From contig NZ_CP088251.1 of NCBI RefSeq assembly GCF_021117405.1, forward strand, positions 2,108,001-2,172,000: a DNA stretch of 64,000 nt. The letters run 5' to 3'. Shown here piece after piece: positions 27,083 through 34,522 of this stretch (positions are counted from its first letter, which is position 1; every line of letters begins with the position of its first letter). This DNA is from Frateuria edaphi (GTDB taxonomy: Bacteria > Pseudomonadota > Gammaproteobacteria > Xanthomonadales > Rhodanobacteraceae). Made by a program: the position numbers and the translations under genes. Under the pieces are notes generated by a model. The model searched no databases. It saw nothing but the letters and a program-made list of their open reading frames with translations, and was not told the origin of the DNA.

Positions 27083-27682
27083 ATGTCCTTTCCTTACCGT
27101 CCTCTAGGCCTGGCGACCGCCTTCGGCCTGCTGACCGCCTGCGCAACGGTGCCCCAGCCGCTGCAGGGCACCTACTCCGACGTGAGCACGGCAGGCGCCC
27201 AGCAGGGCGGTGCCGGCGGTGCGAAAGTGCGTTGGGGCGGCGAGATCATCAGTACCGAACCCGGACCGCAGGAAACCTGCTTCTATCTGCTGTCCCGTCC
27301 GCTGGACAAGCAGGCGCGGCCGGAGAGCGACACCAGCGGCGCCACCGAGGGCCGCTTCGTCGCTTGCCACGAAGGCTTTTACGATCCGGAGGTGTTTACC
27401 CGTGGCCGCGAGCTCACGGTGACGGGTACGCTGCAGGGCACCGTAACGAAGAAGGTGGGCGATTACGACTATGCCTACCCGCGCGTGGCGGCCGACGTGG
27501 TGTACCTGTGGCCCAAGCGTCCGGTAACCGTGCGCTACCCGCCGGGTTACTACGACCCGTTCTGGGGGCCGGGCTGGGGTAGTCCCTACTGGGGTCCGTG
27601 GGGCGACCCGTTCTGGAACCGCCCGCGCGTGATCATCGTGCGCCCGCCGCCGGCGCCGGCGCCGAAACCGGCGCACAAGTAA
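27083..27682 (+). CDS. slp: Slp-family outer-membrane lipoprotein
   Basis: Lipoprotein (199 aa) with a short signal ending in LLTAC, so it is lipidated at that Cys (residue 20). The Slp domain follows (VRWGGEIISTEPGPQETCFY, GRFVACHEGFYDPEVFTRGR, GDYDYAYPRV). Slp proteins are starvation- or acid-induced outer-membrane lipoproteins of unclear function. The last 50 residues are unusual: repeated G-W/Y-P motifs (GYYDPFWGPGWGSPYWGPWG) and a Pro/Ala/Lys tail. It lies 46 bp after tgpA, has its own GGGAGA ribosome site, and is followed by a terminator. Confidence 0.88.
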   Translation: MSFPYRPLGLATAFGLLTACATVPQPLQGTYSDVSTAGAQQGGAGGAKVRWGGEIISTEPGPQETCFYLLSRPLDKQARPESDTSGATEGRFVACHEGFYDPEVFTRGRELTVTGTLQGTVTKKVGDYDYAYPRVAADVVYLWPKRPVTVRYPPGYYDPFWGPGWGSPYWGPWGDPFWNRPRVIIVRPPPAPAPKPAHK

Positions 27683-27697
27683 GCGCGGTTCGATCTC

Positions 27698-27728
27698 AAA
27701 AACGCCGGCCCAGGGCCGGCGTTTCTGT
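27698..27728 (+). terminator. Rho-independent terminator after slp
   Basis: AACGCCGGCCC and GGGCCGGCGTT form an 11-bp perfect stem with a one-base nominal loop (27701-27723), with AAAA before and TTTCTGTTG after. It ends the moxR-slp run; the symmetric A/T flanks could also let it work on the minus strand for the hit gene. Confidence 0.85.
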
Positions 27729-27829
27729 TGCCGCTAAATGCATCGCATCGCGGACATTCCAGCAGGAGCGAACACGCTGGGACCGGTGAGCCGGGGCAGG
27801 CACAACGCAAGCGCCCATAGAAAAGTCGC

Positions 27830-28174
27830 TCAGCCCGGCGGCCAGCTCATCCGGCGGCCGGCCAGCAGGTGCACGTGCAGATGGAACACGGTCTGGCCGC
27901 CATGTTCGTTGCAGTTGATCACCGTGCGGTAGCCCTGCTCGGCAAGCCCTTCCTGCCTGGCGTAATCGGCCGCGGCGAGCAGCACCTTGCCGAGCAGTTC
28001 GGCGTCGGCCGGTTGCGCGTCGTCGAGCGTCGGCAGCGGCTTCTTCGGGATAAAGAGCACATGCACCGGCGCCTGCGGATTGAGGTCGCGGAAGCCGACC
28101 ACGTCGTCGTTCTCGAAAACGATGTCGGCCGGGATCTCGCGCCGGATGATCTTGCCGAAGATGGTGTCGCCCAT
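27830..28174 (-). CDS. HIT-family (HINT-type) nucleotide hydrolase
   Basis: Small purine-nucleoside phosphoramidase-like protein (114 aa). The histidine triad is HLHVHLLAGR; FGKIIRREIPADIVFEND and PQAPVHVLFIPKK are characteristic of the HINT branch. I chose the ATG at 28174 because the family starts there. An ATG at 28240 overlaps the recR stop as ATGA and would add 22 residues, so coupling to recR from that codon is possible. Last gene of the dnaX-ybaB-recR run. Confidence 0.9.
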   Translation of the reverse strand: MGDTIFGKIIRREIPADIVFENDDVVGFRDLNPQAPVHVLFIPKKPLPTLDDAQPADAELLGKVLLAAADYARQEGLAEQGYRTVINCNEHGGQTVFHLHVHLLAGRRMSWPPG

Positions 28175-28236
28175 GCCCGAGCCCTCGCGTGGATTCACAG
28201 GCGCAGCAGCATACCCTGCGAGCGCGGCGCGCTCGC

Positions 28237-28836
28237 TCATTCCAGCGCCTGGCGGCTGCCGAAGGCATGCGCCAGGGTGCCTCGATCGACGTATTCCAGT
28301 TCGCCGCCCAGCGGCACGCCGTGGGCCAGCCGCGTCGGCTTGACCCCGCCGGCGTGCGCCAGCTGTGCCAGGTAGTGCGCGGTGGCCTCGCCTTCGACGG
28401 TGGGGTTGGTGGCGATGATCATCTCCTCGATCTCGCCCTCACCCAGGCGCGCGCTCAGTTGCGCCAGGCCGAGTTCCTCCGGACCCAATCCGTCCAGCGG
28501 CGACAGACGGCCGAGCAGCACGAAGTACTGTCCGCGATAACCGGTGGCCTGCTCGATGGCGGCAAGGTCGGTCGGCGTTTCCACCACGCACAGCACGTGG
28601 CGGTCGCGGCTGGTGCTGGCGCACAGCGCGCACACCGGCTCCTCGCTGAAGTTGCGACAGCGCGTGCAGTTGCCGATGCGCTCCATCGCCTCACGCAGCG
28701 CGCCGGCCAGCTTCAGGCCGCGCGTGCGCTCGCGTTCGAGCAGGTGGAAAGCCATCCGCTGCGCGCTCTTGCCACCCACGCCGGGCAGGCAGCGCAGGGC
28801 TTCGATGAGATTGGCGAGTAAGGGCGAGCCTGTCAT
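28237..28836 (-). CDS. recR: Recombination mediator RecR
   Basis: Works with RecF and RecO to load RecA at gaps (199 aa from the ATG at 28836; a start 18 bp further upstream is less typical). It has the helix-hairpin-helix [17 protein letters not shown], the zinc site [16 protein letters not shown], and the Toprim motifs [13 protein letters not shown] and [14 protein letters not shown]. It lies in the conserved dnaX-ybaB-recR order. Confidence 0.96.
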   Translation of the reverse strand: MTGSPLLANLIEALRCLPGVGGKSAQRMAFHLLERERTRGLKLAGALREAMERIGNCTRCRNFSEEPVCALCASTSRDRHVLCVVETPTDLAAIEQATGYRGQYFVLLGRLSPLDGLGPEELGLAQLSARLGEGEIEEMIIATNPTVEGEATAHYLAQLAHAGGVKPTRLAHGVPLGGELEYVDRGTLAHAFGSRQALE

Positions 28837-28864
28837 GGTTTCTGGTATCGACAACTGCAGGAAG

Positions 28865-28911
28865 CGGGCGGAGCTTCTTTTCCGAATGGCCGGAAGAGCA
28901 TCGCCCGCAAA
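28865..28911. repeat. Imperfect hairpin between ybaB and recR
   Basis: GCGGGCG and CGCCCGC form the base, and an inner GCTTC..TTTCCG pairs with CGGAAGAGC, making an imperfect hairpin of about 46 nt in the 97-bp gap. It has no T-run and probably does not end transcription; it may be a degenerate REP-like unit or an mRNA-stability element. Confidence 0.4.
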
Positions 28912-28933
28912 TGGGTTCCTACGAAGGTCGTGG

Positions 28934-29257
28934 TCAGAACGGCATCTTGAAGCCGGCCGGCAGGTTCATCCCGGCTGTCACGCCGCCGAGCTTGTTGCGG
29001 CTGGCCTCGGCCACCTTGTTGACCGCGTCGTTGACGGCGGCCGCGATCAGGTCCTCGGCCATCTCCGGGTCGTCCGCGAACAGCTTGCGGTCGATCTGCA
29101 CGCGGCGCACCTCGTGCGCGCCGGTCATCAGTACGGTGACCAGGCCGCCGCCGGAGCTGCCGGTGACTTCCATCTTCGCGATCTCCTCCTGCGCACGCTT
29201 CATGTCTTCCTGCATGCGCTGGGCCTGCTGCATCAGCTGACCGATCTGGCCTCTCAT
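28934..29257 (-). CDS. ybaB: YbaB/EbfC nucleoid-associated protein
   Basis: Small DNA-binding protein (107 aa), a dimeric nucleoid-associated factor. It starts [20 protein letters not shown] with a helical stretch, followed by the conserved [20 protein letters not shown] and [19 protein letters not shown]. It is 13 bp downstream of dnaX, the near-universal position of this gene. Confidence 0.96.
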   Translation of the reverse strand: MRGQIGQLMQQAQRMQEDMKRAQEEIAKMEVTGSSGGGLVTVLMTGAHEVRRVQIDRKLFADDPEMAEDLIAAAVNDAVNKVAEASRNKLGGVTAGMNLPAGFKMPF

Positions 29258-29270
29258 GATTCTGCTCCGC

Positions 29271-30938
29271 TCAACTTTCGATGGGTTTGATGGACTGCGG
29301 TACCACGCGGGCGCCGAACTCGCGCTTGAGCGACTGCACCAGCGGATCCTCCTCGATCGCCTGCTCGGCGGCGCTTTGCGCGCTTTCGCGGGCCGAGGCG
29401 GCGCGGGCGGCAGGCGTCTGGGTGGCGCCCTGACTGTCGGCGACGAAGCGCAGCTTGATGCGCTCACCCAGCACGTCGCCGATGCGGTCGGCCATTTGAC
29501 CAACCATCGGCTCGACGGCCAGGTGCATGTGCGCCGGCTGCAGCGCCAGCACCAGCGTGTTGCCGTCGCGCTCGCGTAGTGCGGCGTTCTGTGCCAGCTG
29601 GCCGAGCGGGCCACGCAGGCCCGCCTGTTCGATCAGTGCGTCCCAGCGCGGCAGACCGCGGGCATCGGTCGGCACCGGCGCACGCGCGACCGGGGCCGCA
29701 TGCGTGATCGGTGCGGGCGCGGAGGCCACCGGAGCGCGCGGCATGGGCGAGGCACTGAGCATGGGTGGCTCGGCGCGCCCGATGGGCGATGGCGGACGCG
29801 CCGCGGGCGCCGGCCGCGGCATGCGTTCGGTCGGCGCGGGTTCGTCCGCTCCGCCCGGGCGAAACGCCAGCATGCGCAGCAGCGCCATCTCGAAACCGGT
29901 GCGCGCGTCGGGCGCCAGCGCGAGATCGCGTCGACCGGTGGTGGCAATCTGGTAGTAGAGCTGCACGTCTTCCGGCTGCATGCGCTCGGCGAGCGCAGCG
30001 AGGCTTTCCGCATCCTCGCCATCGCTCTGGGCGTGGTAGCCCGGCACCAGCTGCATCAGTTGGGCGCGATGCAGGGTCGCGGCCAAGTCGTCCAGTACGC
30101 CGCCGAAGTCGGGCGAGTACGAGGCGATGCGCTCGCACTCGGCCATCAACCGCGAGCCATCGCCATCGGCCAGCGCATCGAGTACACCCAGCACCTGGCC
30201 GCGCGCCACACTGCCGAGCATCGCCCGCACGTCGTCGGCGTTGAGCGCACCGCCGCCGTAGGCGATCGCCTGGTCCAGCAGCGAGAGGCCGTCGCGCAGC
30301 GAGCCGTCCGCACCGCGCGCCAGTTCGCCGATGGCGGCGTCCTCGTAAACGATCTTTTCCGCTTCCAGGATGTGGCGCATCTGCCCGGAAATCTGCTCGG
30401 GCAGCAGGCGCTTCAGGTTGAACTTCAGGCAACGCGACAACACGGTCACCGGCAGCTTCTGCGGGTCGGTCGTCGCCAGCAGGAACTTAACGTGCGGCGG
30501 TGGCTCCTCCAGCGTCTTGAGCAAGGCGTTGAAGGCCGGCTTGGAGAGCATGTGCACCTCGTCCACCAGGTACACCTTGAAGCGGCCACGCGCCGGTGCG
30601 TACTGGGCGTTCTCGATCACCTCGCGCACGTCGTCCACGCCCGTGTTGCTGGCCGCGTCGATTTCCAGCAGGTCGACGAAGCGGCCGGCATCCACCGCCG
30701 TGCAGACGGCGCATTCGCCGCAGGGATCGGCCGATTCGCCCCGCTCGCAGTTGAGCGACTTGGCAAAGATGCGCGCGATGGTGGTCTTGCCCACGCCGCG
30801 CGTGCCGGTGAAGAGGTACGCGTGATGCATGCGCCCGGTGTCCAGCGCGTTCGTCAGCGCGCGCACCACGTGTTCCTGCCCGACCAGCTCGACGAACTTG
30901 CGCGGGCGCCACTTGCGGGCGAGAACCTGATAGGACAT
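29271..30938 (-). CDS. dnaX: DNA polymerase III subunit tau (gamma/tau)
   Basis: Clamp-loader ATPase and organiser of the replisome (555 aa). Walker A is FTGTRGVGKTTIARIF (near residue 43); the zinc cysteines are in CERGESADPCGECAVC; Walker B and sensor motifs are VDEVHMLSKPAFNALLKTLE. A Pro/Ala-rich linker (about 365-430) leads to the tau C-terminal domain that binds polymerase and helicase. I found no A-rich slippery heptamer, so the E. coli type of frameshift to gamma is not evident. It begins about 120 bp after the SRP RNA. Confidence 0.97.
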   Translation of the reverse strand: MSYQVLARKWRPRKFVELVGQEHVVRALTNALDTGRMHHAYLFTGTRGVGKTTIARIFAKSLNCERGESADPCGECAVCTAVDAGRFVDLLEIDAASNTGVDDVREVIENAQYAPARGRFKVYLVDEVHMLSKPAFNALLKTLEEPPPHVKFLLATTDPQKLPVTVLSRCLKFNLKRLLPEQISGQMRHILEAEKIVYEDAAIGELARGADGSLRDGLSLLDQAIAYGGGALNADDVRAMLGSVARGQVLGVLDALADGDGSRLMAECERIASYSPDFGGVLDDLAATLHRAQLMQLVPGYHAQSDGEDAESLAALAERMQPEDVQLYYQIATTGRRDLALAPDARTGFEMALLRMLAFRPGGADEPAPTERMPRPAPAARPPSPIGRAEPPMLSASPMPRAPVASAPAPITHAAPVARAPVPTDARGLPRWDALIEQAGLRGPLGQLAQNAALRERDGNTLVLALQPAHMHLAVEPMVGQMADRIGDVLGERIKLRFVADSQGATQTPAARAASARESAQSAAEQAIEEDPLVQSLKREFGARVVPQSIKPIES

Positions 30939-31061
30939 GCGTTGGAGCCTGTTCTGCGGGCTGGGCGGGTAGCCTCGAAGTCAGTAATGACTTGGGGGCG
31001 GAGGCCGATTGTGCCAAGTCGACGCCGGCAAGTCAGCCGAGCGCGTCGGAGCCCCGAAATG

Positions 31062-31173
31062 GCGGCGGCCCCGCCAGCCACACCCCGGCACCCGAATCAT
31101 CCACTACCGTTGCTTCCTTCCGGACCTGGCGGAGTTTGCGGACTATCGTCGCGGGGGGACCGACGGGGCCACC
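31062..31173 (-). ncRNA. ffs: Signal recognition particle RNA (4.5S)
   Basis: The universally conserved SRP domain IV core, AGGTCCGGAAGGAAGCA, lies on the minus strand near 31112-31128. The ends pair: GGTGGCCCC at the 5' side (31173) with GGGGCCGCC at the 3' side (about 31064), giving the single long hairpin of about 110 nt expected for the short bacterial form. It sits between tRNA-Ser and dnaX. I see no clear promoter in the 33 bp separating it from the tRNA. End positions are good to a few bases. Confidence 0.92.
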
Positions 31174-31206
31174 ATGGACGTGGGCTTTTCAGGCCCTACT
31201 TGAAAC

Positions 31207-31299
31207 TGGCGGAGAGGGCGGGATTCGAACCCGCGATACGGGTATAAGCCGTATACACACTTTCCAGGCGTGCTCCTTCAACCACTCGGACACCTCTCC
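31207..31299 (-). tRNA. tRNA-Ser (GGA)
   Basis: A full class II tRNA of 93 nt with encoded CCA. The acceptor stem is GGAGAGG / CCTCTCC, the anticodon stem is CACGC / GTGTG around loop CTGGAAA (anticodon GGA, reading UCC and UCU), followed by a long variable arm, and the T loop is GGGTTCGAATCCC. It is preceded by its own promoter at 31340-31368 and followed after 33 bp by the SRP RNA. Confidence 0.96.
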
Positions 31300-31339
31300 G
31301 GATCTTCCTTGCCACCCGACGGGCTGGCAAAGAAGCGGA

Positions 31340-31368
31340 AGGATAGCGATCTCCCCCGACCGACACAA
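31340..31368 (-). promoter_or_regulatory. Promoter of tRNA-Ser (and probably ffs)
   Basis: On the minus strand TTGTGT (31363-31368) and TATCCT (31340-31345) are spaced by exactly 17 bp. Transcription would start about 32 bp before the tRNA, with a small TTGCCA / TGGCAA hairpin (31309-31330) in the leader. It lies between the MBL gene stop and the tRNA. Confidence 0.7.
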
Positions 31369-31378
31369 CCTGCGCGAA

Positions 31379-32137
31379 TCAACCGGCGTCCGGGTGGGGC
31401 GGCAAGGGCGGGGGCAGCACGAGGCCGCCGCCGGGCCGGGCGATCGCATGGCCACGCGTCCGGAGCGCCTCGCCATCGGCGGCGCTGCCATAGTGGTAGA
31501 GCACCAGCTGCCGCTGCAATCCCTCGTCGTACTCGCGCTCGATGTCGTCCACGCCGCTGTGCGACGGATTGCCGACCAGCCCGCAGTCGTGCAGGACGCG
31601 TTCGCCGCCCGCTGCAAACTGCGCCAGCATCTCCGGTACCGGCCGGGTATCGCCGGTGAACACGAAGCTGCCGTGTAGTGCCAGGCCGAAGGACGTATTC
31701 GGTCGATGGTGCCGCGTGGGGAAAACATCGAACCACCATCCGTCCAGCCAGAAGCCGCGGCTGCAGGCCACCAGGCGGAACGCCTCCCAGAAATTGACGC
31801 CGCCCTCGGCCAGCACGCCCGGGTAGTCGGCCACGCGCGCCTGCAACCAGGGCACCAGGGCCGCGTGGATGAAAATGCGCACGTTGCCTCGCAGCGCCTC
31901 GTCGAACCACAGCCGGGTGAACAGCCGCTCCATGCCGCCGACATGGTCGAGGTGGGTATGGGTGATGTAGATCGCGCGCGGCAACTCACCGTACGCCGCC
32001 TGGTAGCGATCCAGTGTGTCCGGGCCGCAATCGATCAGCAGCATGGGTTTGCCGCCGTGTTCGAGCACCGCGGCGGAGGAACCCAGTTCCACCGCATGGG
32101 CGGCGCCGACACCGAGGAAACGCAACGACCAGTTCAT
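31379..32137 (-). CDS. MBL-fold metal-dependent hydrolase
   Basis: Metallo-beta-lactamase-fold protein (252 aa) resembling the RNase Z/AHL-lactonase side of the family. The metal site is seen as ITHTHLDHVGGMERL near residue 60, with a further Asp in SFVFTGDTRP and His in LVLYHYGS. The substrate is not deducible. It overlaps the kdkA stop as ATGA (32134-32137), so the two are translationally coupled, suggesting a link to envelope or nucleotide-sugar metabolism, but that is inference. Confidence 0.8.
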   Translation of the reverse strand: MNWSLRFLGVGAAHAVELGSSAAVLEHGGKPMLLIDCGPDTLDRYQAAYGELPRAIYITHTHLDHVGGMERLFTRLWFDEALRGNVRIFIHAALVPWLQARVADYPGVLAEGGVNFWEAFRLVACSRGFWLDGWWFDVFPTRHHRPNTSFGLALHGSFVFTGDTRPVPEMLAQFAAGGERVLHDCGLVGNPSHSGVDDIEREYDEGLQRQLVLYHYGSAADGEALRTRGHAIARPGGGLVLPPPLPPHPDAG

Positions 32138-32862
32138 GCGCCCATTGTCCGTTCGTAGCCGTAGACCAGCGGACCCCAGATGGCCGCCTGGAAATCGGGA
32201 ATGCGCTCCGCGGCACCGAGCTTGACCAGCGAGCGGCGCAGTCGCGCCAGGTTCGCCAACCGCCAGGCTTCTGCTGGCGTGCGCAGTGCGCCGCGATCGA
32301 AGTCGATCAGGTAGAGCGCCTCGGAGGTGACCAGCACGTTGTGCGCGTTCAGGTCGGCGTGCCAGATTCCCTCGCGGTGGAAGCGCGCGACCAGGGCGCC
32401 GGTCTCGCGCGCCAGGTCCGCATCCAGCCGGCCGTCTGCAAGACATTGCGCCAACGTGTGCGCACCGTCGATGCGCCGGGTGATCAGGTCGCCGGTGTAG
32501 AAAAGCCCGTGACGACACAAGCGTGCGGCCACCGGCTGCGGCGCGGGCAGTTCCAGCGCGGCGATATGCGCCAGCAGGCGAAACTCGGCGAAGCTGCGCG
32601 TGTGCGCGGCACCGGTCCAGAGATAGCGATCGCGGTTGAAGCGGGCGACCAGGCCGCCACGGCGGTAATGGCGCAAGACGCACGCGCCGGCGGGCGTGTC
32701 GATCATGGCCACGCCGCCGCGTCCGCCACCCTGGACCTCGAGCGCATCGCGGGCACGCCAGTAGCCGGGGTCGAACCAGTCGTTGTCCACGCCGCTCGCC
32801 AGCGAGGCATCGAACAGCATCGCGCCGCCGGCTTCCTCGCGGATCTGCTCCTGCATCATCAT
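32134..32862 (-). CDS. kdkA: 3-deoxy-D-manno-octulosonic acid kinase
   Basis: Phosphorylates the first Kdo of the lipopolysaccharide inner core (about 242 aa). The fold is protein-kinase-like, with the catalytic-loop motif IWHADLNAHNVLV and the metal motif LIDFDRGALR. AMLFDASLASGVDNDWFDP near the N-terminus is typical. Three consecutive ATGs (32862, 32859, 32856) are candidate starts, none with a strong ribosome site. The start is only 21 bp from the divergent heptosyltransferase start. Confidence 0.88.
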   Translation of the reverse strand: MMMQEQIREEAGGAMLFDASLASGVDNDWFDPGYWRARDALEVQGGGRGGVAMIDTPAGACVLRHYRRGGLVARFNRDRYLWTGAAHTRSFAEFRLLAHIAALELPAPQPVAARLCRHGLFYTGDLITRRIDGAHTLAQCLADGRLDADLARETGALVARFHREGIWHADLNAHNVLVTSEALYLIDFDRGALRTPAEAWRLANLARLRRSLVKLGAAERIPDFQAAIWGPLVYGYERTMGA

Positions 32863-32883
32863 GTGCGGTCGAAGGAGACGTTC

Positions 32884-33954
32884 ATGCCGGTCGATTCTAG
32901 CCCAAGCCCCCTGCCCGCTCCCCCCACGCTGTGCCTTCTGCGCACCTCGGCGATCGGCGATGTCACCCACGTGGTACCGCTGGTGCGCACGCTGCAACGG
33001 GCCTGGCCGCAGACGGCGCTGACCTGGGTGGTGGGCAAGCTCGAGCGCAGGCTCGTCGGCGACATCGAGGGGGTGGAGTTCGTCACCTTCGACAAAGGCG
33101 CCGGCCTGGCCGGGATGCGCGCGGTCTGGAATGAATTGCGCGGACGGCGCTTCGACGCGTTGCTGCAGATGCAGGTAGCGGCGCGCTCGAACCTGCTGAG
33201 CCTGGGCATCCATGCCAATCGGCGTGTCGGCTACGACCGCGCGCGTTCGAAGGACCTGCACAGCCTCGTGATCAACGAGCGCATCCCCGCGCGCACCGGC
33301 GAGCACGTACTCGATGCAATCGGCAGCTTCTGCGAGCCGTTGGGGCTGAAGCAGACGCAGGTGCGCTGGGACATCCCGGTCCCCGAGGAAGCGCACGCGT
33401 GGGCCGAGCAACAACTATCGGGGGAGACGCCCACCCTGCTGGTCAGTCCCACGTCCAGCCATGCCCTGCGCAACTGGTATCCGGAACGCTACGCGGCCGT
33501 GATCGACCACGCGCTGGCCCACGACTGGCGCGTAGTACTGGTAGGTGGCCCGTCCCCCGGCGAGCGCACGATGGCCGATGCGGTGCTGGCGGCCTGCAGG
33601 CGTCCGCCGCTGGACCTCACCGGCAAGGACACGCTCAAGCGGATGCTCGCCATGTGTGGTCGAGCGCAACTGTTGCTTACGCCCGATTCCGGGCCGATGC
33701 ACATGGCCAATACCGTCGGCACCAAGGTGTTGGGGCTTCACGCGGCCAGCAATCCGAACCGCTCCGGACCGTATTCGGATCGCAGCTGGTGCGTGGACAA
33801 GTATGACGAGGCCGCGCGCCGTTTCCTGGGCAAGCCGGCAAGCGAGCTGCCCTGGGGAACGAAGATCGAGCGCCCCGGCGTGATGGAGCTGATCGGTGTG
33901 GACGATGTGATCGAGCGGTTCGAGGCGTTTGCTTCATCGCGCGGGCTTGGCTGA
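32884..33954 (+). CDS. Glycosyltransferase family 9, LPS heptosyltransferase
   Basis: Adds heptose (or a related sugar) to the LPS inner core from an ADP-sugar (356 aa). GT-B fold: the N-terminal LCLLRTSAIGDVTHVVPLVR and the C-terminal nucleotide-site sequence LLLTPDSGPMHMANTVGTKV are the GT9 hallmarks. A GGAG site is 8 bases before the ATG at 32884. I cannot tell heptosyltransferase I from other GT9 members by sequence alone, but the neighbour kdkA supports a core-LPS role. Confidence 0.88.
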   Translation: MPVDSSPSPLPAPPTLCLLRTSAIGDVTHVVPLVRTLQRAWPQTALTWVVGKLERRLVGDIEGVEFVTFDKGAGLAGMRAVWNELRGRRFDALLQMQVAARSNLLSLGIHANRRVGYDRARSKDLHSLVINERIPARTGEHVLDAIGSFCEPLGLKQTQVRWDIPVPEEAHAWAEQQLSGETPTLLVSPTSSHALRNWYPERYAAVIDHALAHDWRVVLVGGPSPGERTMADAVLAACRRPPLDLTGKDTLKRMLAMCGRAQLLLTPDSGPMHMANTVGTKVLGLHAASNPNRSGPYSDRSWCVDKYDEAARRFLGKPASELPWGTKIERPGVMELIGVDDVIERFEAFASSRGLG

Positions 33955-34102
33955 TGCGGCTCCCTCTCCCGAAGGGCAAGGGATCCGGACGCAGGTGTGG
34001 AGCAGACGCTTCGACCTCGCCTGGGGGACCACGCTCAGCCTAACGGGTCTCTGAACCCTTCAACCTGAGCGCAGCGCACGGCGGCGGAGCCGACGGGCCG
34101 CC

Positions 34103-34507
34103 TCACGCGCCCGGCGAGCGGTAATCCTGGTAGGACTTTTCCTCGACCAGCTGCGATCCGAGCTTGAGGTTGATCTCGCGCTTGACCGCCGCGCGCACGT
34201 CGTTGCGGAAGTACACCGAACGGGCCAGCTCGACGAACTCGGCGTCGAACGCCTGCGCCTTCTCCTTCAGCCGGATGCGGTCTTCGATGTCCCACAGCGC
34301 CTCGTTGACCGCGAGCAGCCGCGCGCGCTCGTCACCGATGTCGGTCTGCGAGGCAGCGTCGTTGGCCCAGGTCGCGTTGAGCAGGTCCAGCTCGTTGCGC
34401 ACATTGGCCAGCTTGGCCGGATCGCTGATCTGGCGCGACTTGATCTCCAGGATGGTGATCTTGTCGATCAGCTCGCCATAGGAAACCGGGACTTGGATGA
34501 GGCTCAT
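34103..34507 (-). CDS. DUF6165 family protein
   Basis: Conserved protein of unknown function (134 aa), beginning MSLIQVPVSYGELIDKITIL, rich in helices (EIKSRQISDPAKLANVRNEL, LWDIEDRIRLKEKAQ). Relatives occur beside LPS-core glycosyltransferase genes in other proteobacteria, which fits kdkA and the GT9 gene nearby. No signal peptide or membrane segment is seen. It lies 15 bp after the ammonia-lyase gene, so it may be co-transcribed with hisS and that gene. Confidence 0.72.
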   Translation of the reverse strand: MSLIQVPVSYGELIDKITILEIKSRQISDPAKLANVRNELDLLNATWANDAASQTDIGDERARLLAVNEALWDIEDRIRLKEKAQAFDAEFVELARSVYFRNDVRAAVKREINLKLGSQLVEEKSYQDYRSPGA

Positions 34508-34522
34508 GGGGACTCCGGGGAA

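Noticed and set aside
29271-30938. Programmed frameshift in dnaX to make gamma
   Set aside because: No A6G-type slippery heptamer is present in the frame; the best A/T run is too short. Gamma might still arise by proteolysis, but the sequence does not show it.
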